The notes under the pieces were generated by a model. It was not told where the DNA came from, made no database searches, and was given only the letters and a program-made list of their open reading frames with translations. The translations under genes and the position numbers were made by a program. This document shows, piece after piece, positions 45,440-56,893 of a DNA stretch of 64,000 bases; within the stretch, counting starts at the first letter, position 1; each line of letters begins with the position of its first letter. Source of the DNA: Tetrapyrgos nigripes (lineage: Eukaryota > Basidiomycota > Agaricomycetes > Agaricales > Campanellaceae); assembly GCA_013368315.1 (NCBI GenBank), contig JAACJM010000346.1, positions 1 to 64,000 of the forward strand, in the 5' to 3' direction.

Positions 45440-45706
45440 TATAAGAGAGAAATGAATATGTGAGAATGTCCATGGAGCCTAGGGATCGGAGGAGATAAGA
45501 ATGTGAGTCAAGTAAAGAAGTATATATGTGAGAATGTCCATGGAGATAAAGGAAGCGGAGAAGTGAGTCATAGATTGGGATGGACGATGATGAGAAGTAA
45601 TTAGTATTTATGGGTTTATGGAAGGTGATAGAACAGTGAATAGAAGTGAATAGGTAGTAGAAGGAAATGAAGAGGGAATCAAAGAGACGGGAGGCGATTC
45701 GTGACA
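45440..45706 (-). repeat. 5' LTR remnant of Gypsy-3
   Basis: 267 bp matching 37476-37742 almost base for base. It lacks the part of the LTR next to the internal region; the Tc1-like element occupies that junction. Confidence 0.9.
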
Positions 45707-45711
45707 TCGAG

Positions 45712-46264
45712 TACCAATACAAACAACCTTTGCCTTTCATTCAATTCAACTCTATCCCTATTTCCTTAAAACAATTCTATTCCTCCACACATATAGAACA
45801 TACCTCTGCCTAGTGTGTACCGAAACGAAGCCTTACCAGTCTTATGGCTCGTTCATACTTATCATATCCCACCATCAGTCTACTGCCAACACAGGTCAGC
45901 TCATATCAGTCCTACCCGAGTTGAAGTAGATGCTTCTGGCTTTGCAACAGGGGGAGCCCTGATGCAGATGTTAGAAGACAGTCTTTGGCACCCAGTAGCA
46001 TTCCATTCAGCATCCATGCAGTCAGCTGAATGCAATTTCTATCATTACAATTAAATTTCGATGTCGAGTACCAATACGAACGACCCTTGCCTTTCATTCA
46101 ATTCAACTCTATCCCTATTTCCTTAAAACAATTCTATTCCTCCACACATATAGAACATATGTCTGTCTAGCATGTACCAAAACAAAGCCTTACCAGTCTT
46201 ATGGCTCGTTCATACTTATCATATCCCACTATCAGTCTACTGCCAACACAGGTCAGCTCATATC
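45712..46264 (+). repeat. Duplicated LTR segment flanking an RNase H fragment
   Basis: About 45712-45906 and 46069-46264 are direct repeats, nearly identical (TACCAATAC...CCTTTGCCTTTCATTC... to ...CAGGTCAGCTCATATCA). Between them, 45907-46054 encodes VEVDASGFATGGALMQ and LWHPVAFHSASMQSAECN, the start of a Gypsy RNase H domain. Confidence 0.75.
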
Positions 46265-46859
46265 ATAATTGCAAGCTCCTCCATGCCATCGGACATGTCT
46301 ACATGTGTTAAAACCAAAACTGAAGAGCATCGAAATGGGAATAATTGTCCTAATGCAGGGCAAAGTGAACCAGATACACCCTTCCATGTATGAACTCCAT
46401 GGGACAGTGGACCCCAGGAAATCTGCAAGGAGTTGCTTATCCAACACCTAAATCTATATCACCAGAAACACCAGGACGGGTATTGGGTGACACGCCAAGG
46501 TCAATAGACAGTGCAGTCAGGGAAGCTGGATGAAGGGAAAGTTTGGGGAGCACTGATAGCAGGGAACAGGACCAAATCCAGTGAACTTTGAGCATTCCTG
46601 GAGAACGCATAGAATTCAACCACAACCTGCTACCATCCGACATTGTATTATGACACATGCAGTACCAACACAGTCCTATAGCTGGCAATCTAGTCTTATC
46701 AGAAGAATTGAGGTGAGAAGGGAGAAGGGCATCAGGATCATCCTTCTCAAGTCTGAGAGGGTCTGCTCACATACCATCTACCATAGCTGAAGAAATCCAT
46801 CAAATAGAATCTCAATCTGAGGGAACCAGAAGACACTCACCAGTCACACACAAAACCAT
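46265..46859. other. No gene supported
   Basis: Decayed retroelement-like sequence without a recognisable domain. Confidence 0.4.
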
Positions 46860-49800
46860 GCACCACAGTCTCCGACCAATTTTCATTGAGCAACTATCCA
46901 GAGCTGCTTTGGCAGCATCTAATCAAAGCCAACAATGACAAAACGAGAATGAGTCTTCGACCATTGTATCTAGAACTACAGAAAGTGAGGCTACTTCAAA
47001 TATAGGAGCTGGATTCCTAGAAGAAGTTAGGAGACAACATGAACAGAGAGCAGAGGAGAGAACAGAAGAAATTAGGAATGAAATACAAAACCAGATCAAT
47101 GCTCCTGAAAGAATCCTGGAAAATGTTCTTCAGAACATGACAACTGAAGAAATTGAGGCACAAGCACATCAGACAAAAGAGAAAGAAGAAGAGCCAATAA
47201 AGATATGACCCTCATGGACACCCCCTACATATGATTTAGCCTGAAATGACCCATCGTTGACAACCTGTCTTTCATTGCCAGACCAACAAGTTTTCAATTC
47301 TAGATTGACTATCGGATCAATGCCAACATGAGGAAGGGGAGGGGAAAGAGGACAACTATGAAGATCAGCTTCTGCTGTAACTGCTTCTTCGGGGGAGCAG
47401 AGCCCCATCTACCCCCACACAAATTGATAATAGACCTTATTCAGAACAATACCAGTCAGTACTGGGCAGTGCCTACACACAACATACCAGAGGCATTAAC
47501 CCAGTTACACGAGAAGTAGTGGAAATCAATAACACCAGACCTCCACTGAGCTATTGGAGTACTAATTCTGTAAACACCAGACAAACGAGAAGAGAATCAA
47601 TGAATAGCTCTTTACCAAGAGAAAGATCAAGGAGTAGCACACTGCCACAATTCAGAGACACATTGGATGCATTAGATGAACTAGTGCTAAGGGGAAGAAG
47701 GTTTATTAGAAGCTTAGGAGTTTTGGGAATGTCAAATTGGGGAGATGAAACAGTGATTCGATACATATGTTCCCTGGTGAGAGCCTCTCCAGCCAGAGTA
47801 CCAGCCTTCATCAGAGTGCTACTGTTGAATCCAGATTATGTAGAAGCACTGGATGCCATATACCAGGCCTTCTTTTAAATCTGGTTCCCGGAAATGAGAA
47901 CAATGATTTTAATTTCAGCCCTAGAAACTTTAATCAATCAGCAACACAAAAAAAATATGGATCATACACTGGTTATCTGATCACCCATCATAATTTCAGA
48001 TTCATCAACAGATGAAACAACACAACAGAGAGGGGAAACAACAGTTAACTGCCTGGAAAACCCTATGGAAAGACAATTACTCTCACCAACAGTGATGCCA
48101 CCTTCTTACAATACACCCCCTCACCTAGACAGTAATGTCATGAGAGAAAGTCAGAGATCACCAACAACTCAAACAACAAGAATGATAACGGTAGAAACAG
48201 AGGGGACTGAAGGAAGAACAACTGAAAGACACAAACTCACAGAATTCATGAGTATGAACCTGAGTACACTCCTCAGGAAAATAGGATTTTACCAGGACAA
48301 ATTCAAAGGAGTGGGTACGCACACACTCCAGGACCTAGTATGGCTTCTCAGAGGGTCCTAGAAAACCAATGCCCTAGAGACCCAATCCAACAACAAGCAA
48401 ATCTGGACGCCATTCGCAAAAGAGCCCGTATTGCTACAAGTACAAGTACACCACCTAACGAAAGGGGAAGGAATTGACCAGCCATGGTGGAAACCATAAC
48501 CGACGAGGAAGAGGAGCGAAGGGACGAAACCACTCTGGGAATAATAGAGGAAGAACCAACAACAATACAACCTTTGGAAGAAGCAGAATTCTTACCAGAA
48601 GGAATAATAAGAGAAATCCTGAAAACTACTATAGTCAGAACAACAAATTCTCTGAGATCGAATAGTACCCCACAAATCCCCTCACACTTGAAGGGAAAAC
48701 AGCCAGTCAGAGGGGATGACCAACAAGGGTCAAGTTCGAGAATACAAGATGATGTCCCATTCCAGGAATACGATAACAAACAAGAATACCCAGAAGATTA
48801 TCCAAATAAATATTCCCAATATTTCACATCCAGAGCAACAGGAGAAGGAGCACCTCCCCTATCACTGCCACCAGGAAGGGGAGGAGGCAGATCCCCATCC
48901 CCTATACCACCCCATTCATCAAGAACTCTGTCATCAAACCCCAAGTCTTTTACAACAGCACCAGAAAGAATAGGTATTTTGATGGGAAGATCAGGTGGTG
49001 GTCCCCCTGACCCAAATAATCCTAATGATCTGTATCATGAGAGGGACAATGGAGATTGCGGAGAAAGAGGGCCCAGAGGAGAAAGAGGCCCACAAGGGGA
49101 ATGTGGCCCACCAGGAGAACTGGGAGAAATGGGACCTCCAGGGATAGCCAATGGACAGACTGAAAGGGATTGCCTAAGAAGAGAGCAGTTGGGCATGGAG
49201 GCCAAACTAGAAATTCGAAAACCTGAACCTTTTGACAGCACTGATCGGCAGCTGTGGAGATCCTTCATCAGTGATTGCTTACGGATGTTTACGGCCAAAC
49301 CCACCATGTATAATGCTGAACAAGCAAAAATCTTATTTGCATCTTCATATTTGACAGGATCAGCAGCTAGATTTTACCAAACACTGGTCGAAAAAGAGAT
49401 ATTAGAACTGTATAGACAAATAGGGGCGTTACATGATTGGACTGAATTCTGATGCATTTTCAGGGAGATGTTTGGAGTCCATGACAAAATGCTGCATGTG
49501 CAAGCCACTCTGGATTGAACATTCCAGCGTACTGATGAAGCATTCACAGATTCCATTACCCGATTCAAAGATGTGGCCCTACTCACACAATACAACGATC
49601 CAGCAAAGCGATGGAAACTTCTCAGACAAATTACACTGAGTCTAAGAAATAGACTGACATTACCAGGAAGAATCCCTGAAACTTATGAAGGGGTTGGAAA
49701 CTGACTTATAGACATGGACGGAGCACAAGCATCATTCCTGGAAGCAGGGCTTTCAGTGGGATTCGGAAATTTGAACTGAGTAACTGATGCAGTACCTGCA

Positions 49801-51384
49801 GTTCCTGTAATATCTATGCTTCTGTATATCTTTCTGATCGTATCCAATTCTTTTCCGAACTTCTTTTCCTTTTATTTCGAACTTCATTTCCTTTCATCCC
49901 GAACACTTTCCGATCATTCATTTCCGATTTCATATCTGAGCCCCACTATTAATCTCTACACACGGAACCCATCCGGGAACTCGTGATTCATTTCAGATAA
50001 CTACCGGATAGCTCGTATCTAATCTCCAAAGCTACTCCACTTCATCTTTCCACTTTGTTTCCACTTCGTTCCACAGTACTCCATCCATCTCCAATAGCAC
50101 CATGTGCTTTTCCTTCATTTCTGAACCATTCCTATCTTACTCCTATTCATTCTGATAGTTTCTGAAGTAGTACTTAAGCTAGCAACTTTGTAGTAGATAG
50201 CTTAAGTCTAAAATCGAATTAGCTGGTCTCTTAACTTCATCTGACTTCAGACAACAAAGTACCATCCTAACAGATTCCATTCCATGTCTTCCCTATACTT
50301 CATTCTCAGAGACTACCGGTTCTGCCCAGGTCCGTCTTCATCCTTTCCTAAAACTCCAATAAGACTTCCGCTCGGGTCCGACGTGTTTCCTAACACTAGG
50401 ATCCACCTGGACTTAACAGTTCCTATGAGAAATAAGGGTCAGCAATATAATACAACAAACGCACAAGCAGGACCCAGACCAACGACACAGCTAAACAGAA
50501 ATAGGAATGCGAACTGTAACCCTGGGTACATGGCAGAGCTGCACAATCACTGACTGATTCAAAAAATTGACCTATAATTCAAATAACCCAGGAAGAATGA
50601 GATCGAAGATATAGAAATGGGTTATGTCTTCGTTGTGGTGGAGAGGGTCATTATTGGAATGACTGTCCCCCAAAAATAATAAAGGAGTGGTAGATGAGGA
50701 GACGGCTCGAGTGTGGATAGTGATAGAAGAAGAAACACTGCAATTGTTATTTTTCCTACATGGGGACGAAGAATCTCGAGAAAATCAAGAAAGAGAAGAA
50801 TCGGGAAACGAGGAAGGGGCTCAGCAGCCATCAAACCCTCTTCCCGACCTCTGAGCCCACAAACCAAATTCGATCTAACCACTCCTGCCATAATTAGAGT
50901 GTCCATCGTACCAAGTAACAAAGTCAGAATCAACAAAATCAAAAATAGCAACACACCCATTAGTATCACTTCACGATCAGAACAGTCCTTTATCATAAAA
51001 ACAAAAATGTTTAACAATGACAACGACCCCATATCCACTTTAATTGATTCAGGAGCCTTTATTGATCATAATCTGGCAATAAATTATCAACACTTGCTCA
51101 AAATTTTACCGAAACCTCTCCCCCTAACACTATTTGATGGGGAAACCACATCATCAGGAATGATTAAAGAAAAGATCCACACCACAATATGATTTGAGGA
51201 TGGGACTGAACATCAGGAGATGTTAGTAATGAAATTACACCCAGACACGCAAGCTGTACTGGAATTCAAATGGCTGAGGGAATATAATCCCCATATTGAC
51301 TGGAAAAACCTTACCATCGCCTTCAAAGGGGGGAAAAGATCAGAGGCTCCATTGTCAAAAATCTCTGTATACCTACCAGTGTAG
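46860..51384 (+). pseudogene. Ty3/Gypsy element 4: gag and protease only
   Basis: The frame starts MHHSLRPIFIEQLSRAALAASN (46858 on) and breaks repeatedly. The best part is 48484-49452: a long polar leader, a collagen-like Gly-X-Y run (GERGPRGERGPQ then GECGPPGELGEMGPPG, 49060-49145), then capsid-like KPEPFDSTDRQLWRSFISDCLRMF and AARFYQTLVEKEI. It continues past TGA 49450-49452 with FREMFGVHDKMLHV. After a solo LTR (49806-50418) it resumes with a zinc knuckle near 50625 (CLRCGGEGHYWNDC), then a protease with STLIDSGAF (51045 on), TGA 51190-51192 and a stop near 51384. No reverse transcriptase follows. Most TGA stops sit where arginine is expected. Confidence 0.75.
49806..50418. repeat. Solo LTR with 5-bp target duplication
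   Basis: 613 bp starting TGTAATATC and ending CTTAACA, flanked by GTTCC on both sides (49801-49805, 50419-50423). The gag reading frame resumes at the second GTTCC. It has no internal region and is unrelated to the Gypsy-3 LTR. Confidence 0.92.
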
Positions 51385-53972
51385 TATAACTTGCCAATAC
51401 CTTTCTATCTAAGTACTACACTTATACCTGTTGCTTATTTACTATTGAGGTATAGCATCACTCTCAGAAGCAACTTCGGAGGTATAAATGTCCAAAGAGA
51501 ATAAAAGTCTGAACTCCTCATATTAGACTCCCACGCGTTTCCTGGGTGCTTAGCATGCCAGCTCGGTCTTTGCTTTGGCTCATGTTGGGTAGACAGAGTT
51601 CTTTCGACCTCAGAAAAGTTCGGGATATGCTTCAACTATGTAAGAGCCCTCCCTGAATATTTTTGGTCCTTATCCTTTAAGTGATACACGATATAATTGG
51701 GAGTTAATACAAAACTGTCATAAAATGGTCAATCTGGAACATTCGTCTTGAATTAGAGATATCATATAATGCTTCATAAATCGTCGAAAAATAGCAAAAT
51801 GTCATGGATAGCATAAAAATTGTTAATATAAAGTACCCAGCCATATTACAGCCATCTGAAAGTGGCAGAGCCTTACAAGCACTTGGCATGCAAAAACTTC
51901 AAAAAGGCACATCATCCAAAAGCTCAAACCTATACCTAACTTGCTAGACCCCACAGCATATATTGACATTTGACACAAAGACTTTCAGCTGAGTCCGAAT
52001 GCATATTCAGCTCTTATATTTGAGCTCTGGGTGTGATCTTAGCAGTTGAGGTCAGATAGTATAGAGAAAAAAGCTTGCGCTGCACATAAAGGTTGAATTA
52101 ACATCAAACACTATGTATGCAGCCACCTAGCACTGTTTATTTTTGACCAGAAAGCAATTGTATGCATACACAATACACTTACCATTAAGCAGTATGGATC
52201 ATGTTTTAGACACCTCAATCAACCACTTGCACTCTTATATAAGTGTACACCAAATTGTATAAAATATCGGGGAACAGTGGCAAGTCATACCCGCATAATC
52301 TGTCTTGAAATAACCATACATGAACATTGTCATCTATTAACATAACATGACACAGCACATTATGCACCACAAACTTATACGCATCCATCTGGCTGAATGC
52401 GCGCAACAAATGGCGCGTAACGACCCGAGCCTAAAGCGGCCATGCCAACCCCAATTTGATGCAGAAACTGGTACAAACAGATATCCTGGCAGATTCCTAA
52501 TTAATCATTCAAGTCCAAAATATGACGGCACCTACCAAGGTATGTGTGTTGTTATATGTTTTTGGTTTTTGGTGGGTTTTTTCCCCCTAATCTTCATGTT
52601 TTCTTCTGAACCAGAATGCAGCTCTTGAGGTCAACCTTTGATTTCAGGTTGGGTTTAATGGGAAATGTAAGAGTCTGTTAGTCAAAGGTGAAAGAATACA
52701 TATGGCTACCTGGTGGTGGTGGGTGCAATAAGCGGGTGCGGGAAATGGAACTGAGCTTCCAGAGAACTGAGACCAAGCTGGAGAACTCGCTAACCGACGA
52801 AATACCGACGAGTACACGACGCGAGCGATTATTACAGCAGTGAGAACGGTGGACAGGAAGCTGATGATCTAGATCTGAGGCTGCCAAATAAGGAATCATT
52901 ATGCTGAAAACCTGCTGGAAGGCTACAGTGTCCAGCACTGATTCCTGCTGGATTCCTGCTGGATTGCGAGCCCCTACCAGGACCTCCCTGAGCTTAGTGC
53001 ATACTGTGCAGCACACCATGGACTCTCATTATAGGCCTTTGTGTTCAGCATATTTACAGGGGTAGCTCGTTCATGCACTTTATAATGAGGCCAATATCAG
53101 TATTGAAGGTGAAATGTCATCGGAAAGCAGCTCAGTCTTACCATTTATGGATATGAACTACAGGTCATAGACGTCATATCATACAGCTTCTTGACCGTCA
53201 GCGTTGGTAGGAGCTGCAAAACGCGTCAAACCTTATTTATTGAGAAAGCAGGAGACGACTCACAAGGTATCCATGTGGCAGTAATCCCAGAAGACAGGGA
53301 GCATGGTTGGCCAATTTTTTGGTATGCCACCGCCTTCACAGTACCGCTCAAATGCTTGGAATCTAGGTGTGCATCTAGTCTGGAGGATCCAGACATGTAT
53401 ATAAAGCGCGTTATACAAACCAAGGTCCAAATGTGAGTGGATATAGGGGCTAATAGAGGAAAGAACACTCAAAATGCTCAGCGTTGGCTCAGCGGCAGGT
53501 AGCATACTAAGCATAGCCCTCGTTTCCTCATAAACCTTAAAGGATCACAGTAAACAACAACCTCAGAACAGACAAACATGAATTTAGCGAATACTATTGT
53601 CTCTCCAAACAATAACCCTGCCAGCGATGCACTGAAATTTGTAGAAAACCGAGAATTGCAATGATGCAACATCAGAGCAGAGAAACAGCACATGGAAGGA
53701 TGCCCCATAGGTAATGCGGTCCTGGCTCCATCTTCCCTGGCTAGGAGGCAGCTTGACAACCTGGCGGTGGGTGTCGAGGACGAAAACCAGAAATGCCCAC
53801 GTGCGTGCTCTTCGTCGATCATTCATAAGTAGACCTCATTCTGCGAACCAAGGTCCGCAGAATATCACCTAAATTGAAGACATCCAGCGCTTCATTCCAT
53901 GACCTATCAGCTGACGTGGTCAAGCAAGGGTGTGATCATGGAAGCAACTTAGATAGCTATAGATGGACGACG
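51385..53972. other. Long stretch without a supported gene
   Basis: Both strands were read. Frames up to 114 codons occur (for example 52678-53019 and 53478-53822, minus) but lack family features and splice support. Nothing I can name. Confidence 0.45.
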
Positions 53973-53980
53973 AGTCAGGC

Positions 53981-54367
53981 CAAGGGGGTCCGAAAAAAAA
54001 ATTAACGACCGGGGGTCGGAAAAAAATTTAGTGCCTTGGTCGAGGAACCTACCTACCTTACCTTCTATATAAGGTAAGTTCACACGAGTTTACCTGCCAA
54101 ATATAGTATGTGCACATGACCTCAAGTCTCGTGCTTTGCCGGACAGTCGGAACCTTACCCGGCTCGCGCTCAGAGATACTGCGTAATTGTCATAAAATAT
54201 CTGGTGAGCATATATTTATGTGTTTAACTTCACAGCTCACCAGATTGACACCCGCCAGCATGCTTTCCAGCTCCAAATTAGTCAGTAAAAAAAAATAATT
54301 TAAGGGCTTCGCCAGGGAACCTACCTACCTAGTCCCGGTACGGGATTCTCCGGCCCGGACCCCCTTG
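53981..54367. mobile_element. hAT-type MITE, 387 bp
   Basis: Perfect 12-bp inverted ends CAAGGGGGTCCG and a perfect 8-bp target duplication AGTCAGGC (53973-53980, 54368-54375). The first bases fit the hAT terminal pattern. The interior is non-coding; it includes two A-rich runs and two CCTACCTACCT tracts. It lies about 450 bp upstream of the first small secreted protein gene. Confidence 0.93.
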
Positions 54368-54575
54368 AGTCAGGCTTGGCGTCGGCTTTGTTTGGTCTTT
54401 TGTTTGGCATCGTCCTCCGTCGGAGTCTAAAGACAATCCGGGGTAAGGATATCCGGATCGAATTGCCAACATATCCGGACAACCTACCAGAATTTCCGGG
54501 AACAAAACATCAGAAATCCGGGTAAAAAAGGGCAATTTCCGGACTGATTTTTGCGACATTTGGACCAGCATAACA

Positions 54576-54818
54576 TACTACTAGCTAGTACTACTTCTTC
54601 AGGTCCCCATCATCCCCCGCTACAAAGAAATGTGCACTCAGGACGGGTCCTTTTTCTTCGAAGCCTAACGTTGGCCAGAAGAGATCACATGCAAATATCG
54701 AGAAAGGTATTTAAATAAGTCGACGAACGACAACTAACCACAGGTTTCCTCGACGTCGGACAACCTCTCCAATCAGCATACTTAACCAATCTCAAAGCTT
54801 TTGTTCTCTGCATCAATA
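54576..54818 (+). promoter_or_regulatory. Shared promoter block, copy A
   Basis: Nearly identical to the blocks before copies C and D (TACTACTTCTTCAGGTCCCC, GGACGGGTCC, CGACGTCGGACAACC, AACCAATCTCAAAGCTTT). A TATA-type GGTATTTAAATAA lies at 54706, 113 bp before the ATG. Confidence 0.75.
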
Positions 54819-55025
54819 ATGCAACTCAAGCTCAACAGAATCTTCGTCGCAGTCAGCGTCATGTTGATCACAGGTCAATTTGGCACTGCTCAAGGGTGCG
54901 AGACCTTCGATGATTGTCCTGGAAGTGATTCAACAATAAATAATGTTGGCGCGCCGCCTGCGAATGGTCCTGCTTACCCGGACACCCCTGAATACAGCGC
55001 AAGTCCACAGCCTTTCCAGGTTTAA
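54819..55025 (+). pseudogene. Eight-cysteine secreted protein family, copy A (truncated or chimeric)
   Basis: The signal peptide and first domain match copies C and D closely (MQLKLNRIFVAVSVMLIT, then CETFDDCPGSD). Where the others splice at a GTACGT donor directly after GSD, this copy reads on through STINNVGAPPANGPAYP to a stop at 55025. The result is a 68-aa protein with only two cysteines. The start is ATG 54819; the frame extends further upstream only through a TTG codon. The following 400 bp are a degenerate minisatellite and the remaining exons are absent. It may be a pseudogene or may make a short secreted peptide with a new tail. Confidence 0.7.
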
Positions 55026-55159
55026 ACTTTAAGCAACTTGGTGGATAATCCTTATGTCTTATATCCAGCCTTACTTATCAGCGATCAAATAACTACTTGG
55101 CGACAGGCCAAATGGCTGCCCAAACCCAGTGCCACCCTGCATGACAAAAGCCATCAAGT

Positions 55160-55470
55160 ATAGAACCTGTGAAAATTACGCGTTCACTTTCTTCTCAACC
55201 TGCGAATATTTACGATGTGGAGCCTGTAAATTTTTGAATGGAGGACTTGCAAAAAAAATTCTCACTTCGAAGGAAATCAACCTGGAAAAATGGCCATCGT
55301 AAGGAACAGACCTGTGAAATTTCCGGCAAGCATGGAGGACTTGTGTAAAAAAAGCTCATCACTTGTTTTGAGGGAGGACCTGTCCAAAAAAAGACAGAAA
55401 CTTTGAAAATTGGTCCAACCTGCATTGAAAACCATAAAAATTGCCGAAAAAGGGTCAACCTGCGAAGAAA
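55160..55470. repeat. Degenerate minisatellite of ACCTGY...A-run units
   Basis: Nine or so units follow each other at 20-55 bp spacing, each with (A/G)(A/G)(A/C)CTTG or (A/G)ACCTG followed within a few bases by a run of 4-8 A (for example 55166, 55241, 55308, 55337, 55375, 55417, 55455). They lie directly behind the truncated copy A. Confidence 0.5.
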
Positions 55471-55978
55471 AAAGCCACTTTGGAGTTTTTGGATAGTATT
55501 ATTGCCATACAGACGAGTCCTTGACGCGCAATCCCCAACTCTTCTCGGGATCCCGAAATTTGAGGCATTCTTTATTTATTGCCCGCATGTACTATGCACT
55601 GTAAATATGTATATGGCGCCTGTAGTATTTATACAATGAATACTCATCACTGCTCGATGGCATCTGCAGTGTGGGACCAGATTGCATCTGCGCCCGCCAG
55701 TGTCCATTCTAGTTGCCGATCTTCACCATCAGGAAAAAACAAAAGTCTACTACGTACTTCGATGTAACCTACATACCATGTAGGAAAGCATTTCAGAACA
55801 GGAGTCATCCTTTCGACAGTGTTTGTCATTTGTTGCAAGATGCGTTTGAGAATCTGACGAGCGAGTTGGTGAAGAGGGGGGTGTCGGGGAGCAGACGGGG
55901 TTTATATTCCTTGTTGAATGTGTGTTTCTTGCTGTTGTCCAGGAGAAGGATACTATGAGTTGTACAGATATCTCAACA

Positions 55979-56240
55979 TGAAATTTTCAGGTGCACATCT
56001 CTCAGCGAATGGTCAAATCTGGAACCGTATCAGCGCCAGCATTGTTCCAGCAATCCGGACCCTCTCAGGCTTACTACTATAGTTACAAGTTCTGATTACA
56101 CTTTATCTCCCAGTCTATCGTGGCCTCACCCTGGGTTATTTTGACTCTCTCGCTCACAGCAGGCTGAGGCAGTGATCTCAATTGCTATGTCATCGGAAAG
56201 CCTTTTCTGGTAGCCAGGAACATGATCCGCTTTTCTTCCT
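55979..56240 (+). repeat. Duplicated block X, first copy
   Basis: Positions 55988-56056 (AGGTGCACATCTCTCAGCGA onwards) match 58930-58996, and 56195-56232 (GGAAAGCCTTTTCTGGTAGC, CAGGAACATGATC) match 59005-59040. The two matches lie closer together in the second copy. They mark the segmental duplication that made the gene family. A frame fragment SGAHLSANGQIW is shared. Confidence 0.7.
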
Positions 56241-56344
56241 ATCCTAGGCTCTCCTGAACAAGAACCTTGACTTCAAACCTTGCTATTTTTTCCAGATGTA
56301 CTGCATCCGCGGCCAGCAAGAGAACGCATGGAAGCTTTGGAAAA

Positions 56345-56456
56345 GGTATTTAAGGACGCATACATCCCGAGCTCACTTTCAACTCGACATTGGACAACCA
56401 CTCTCAGCATAACCAACCCCAACTCGAAACCGAGTTCATTCTAGACTGGATCAGTC
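56345..56456 (+). promoter_or_regulatory. TATA-type promoter, copy B
   Basis: GGTATTTAAGG at 56345, 112 bp upstream of the ATG, the same spacing as in the other copies. The rest of the leader is diverged but keeps GACAACC and CAGCATAACCAACC. Confidence 0.6.
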
Positions 56457-56893
56457 ATGCATTTCAACTTCAACAAACTCTTTCTAGTCGTCGCAGTTAT
56501 GTCGACGACAGCAATTGGTCAACCTCCACAGTTTTGCAACACCTTTAACGACTGTCCTGGAAGTGATGTACGTAGATTCAAAGGACGTTCACTAGGCTGA
56601 CCGGTGCTGAAGTTCAAAACTTGCTCTAGGTTTGCTGTGACACGGTAAGGATCATCAGGTCCTGTATCAAACAGTTTGCAATGCCAATGAATCTCAATGC
56701 ACCTGCACTAGGAAATTAATCGATTCTGTGTTTCATTTGACTCATGTGTCAATATTGGGGATAATGGATTCGTGGGTGTCAAGTATTATCTGATTGCGAC
56801 GTTCTGAGCTTCACTGATCTTTTCGTTGGTGCTTCGGTCTTTAAATTTACTATTTAGGGCCAATGTGAACAAGGCGCCGGAGTATGCGATTGA
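56457..56893 (+). CDS. Small secreted eight-cysteine protein, copy B (73 aa)
   Basis: Four exons: 56457-56567, 56630-56644 (15 nt, VCCDT), 56712-56771, 56858-56893. All introns are phase 0 with consensus ends, and the total is 74 codons including TGA. A signal peptide (MHFNFNKLFLVVAVMSTTAIG) is followed by a mature domain of about 50 residues with eight cysteines: C-x5-C-x5-CC-x7-C-x5-C-x10-C-x6-C. Shared motifs are DCPGSD, SCVNIGDNGF and GQC. The C-C-CC-C-C spacing resembles a knottin (inhibitor cystine knot) with one extra pair; that fold is inference. It is the most diverged of the three intact copies and probably extracellular. Function unknown. Confidence 0.85.

Larger units (their letters stand above)
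37262..45711 (-). mobile_element. Ty3/Gypsy element 3, near complete, with nested Tc1-like element
   Basis: The 5-bp target duplication TCGAG (37262-37266, 45707-45711) and LTR ends TGTCA...TGACA define the insertion. Orientation is minus: 5' LTR remnant at 45440-45706, gag 43465-42299, pol to 38431, a possible third ORF region, a polypurine tract (AGAGGGGGGGTAG on the minus strand, 37743-37755) and 3' LTR 37742-37267. The inner part of the 5' LTR, about 210 bp, and the primer-binding site are missing at the junction with the Tc1-like element. Confidence 0.9.

Noticed and set aside
49060..49145. Host collagen-like gene
   Set aside because: The Gly-X-Y run continues in frame into capsid-like Gag sequence, so it belongs to the retroelement.
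54801..54818. Upstream start for copy A
   Set aside because: The extension begins at TTG and adds six residues before the ATG shared with the other copies; ATG 54819 is preferred.
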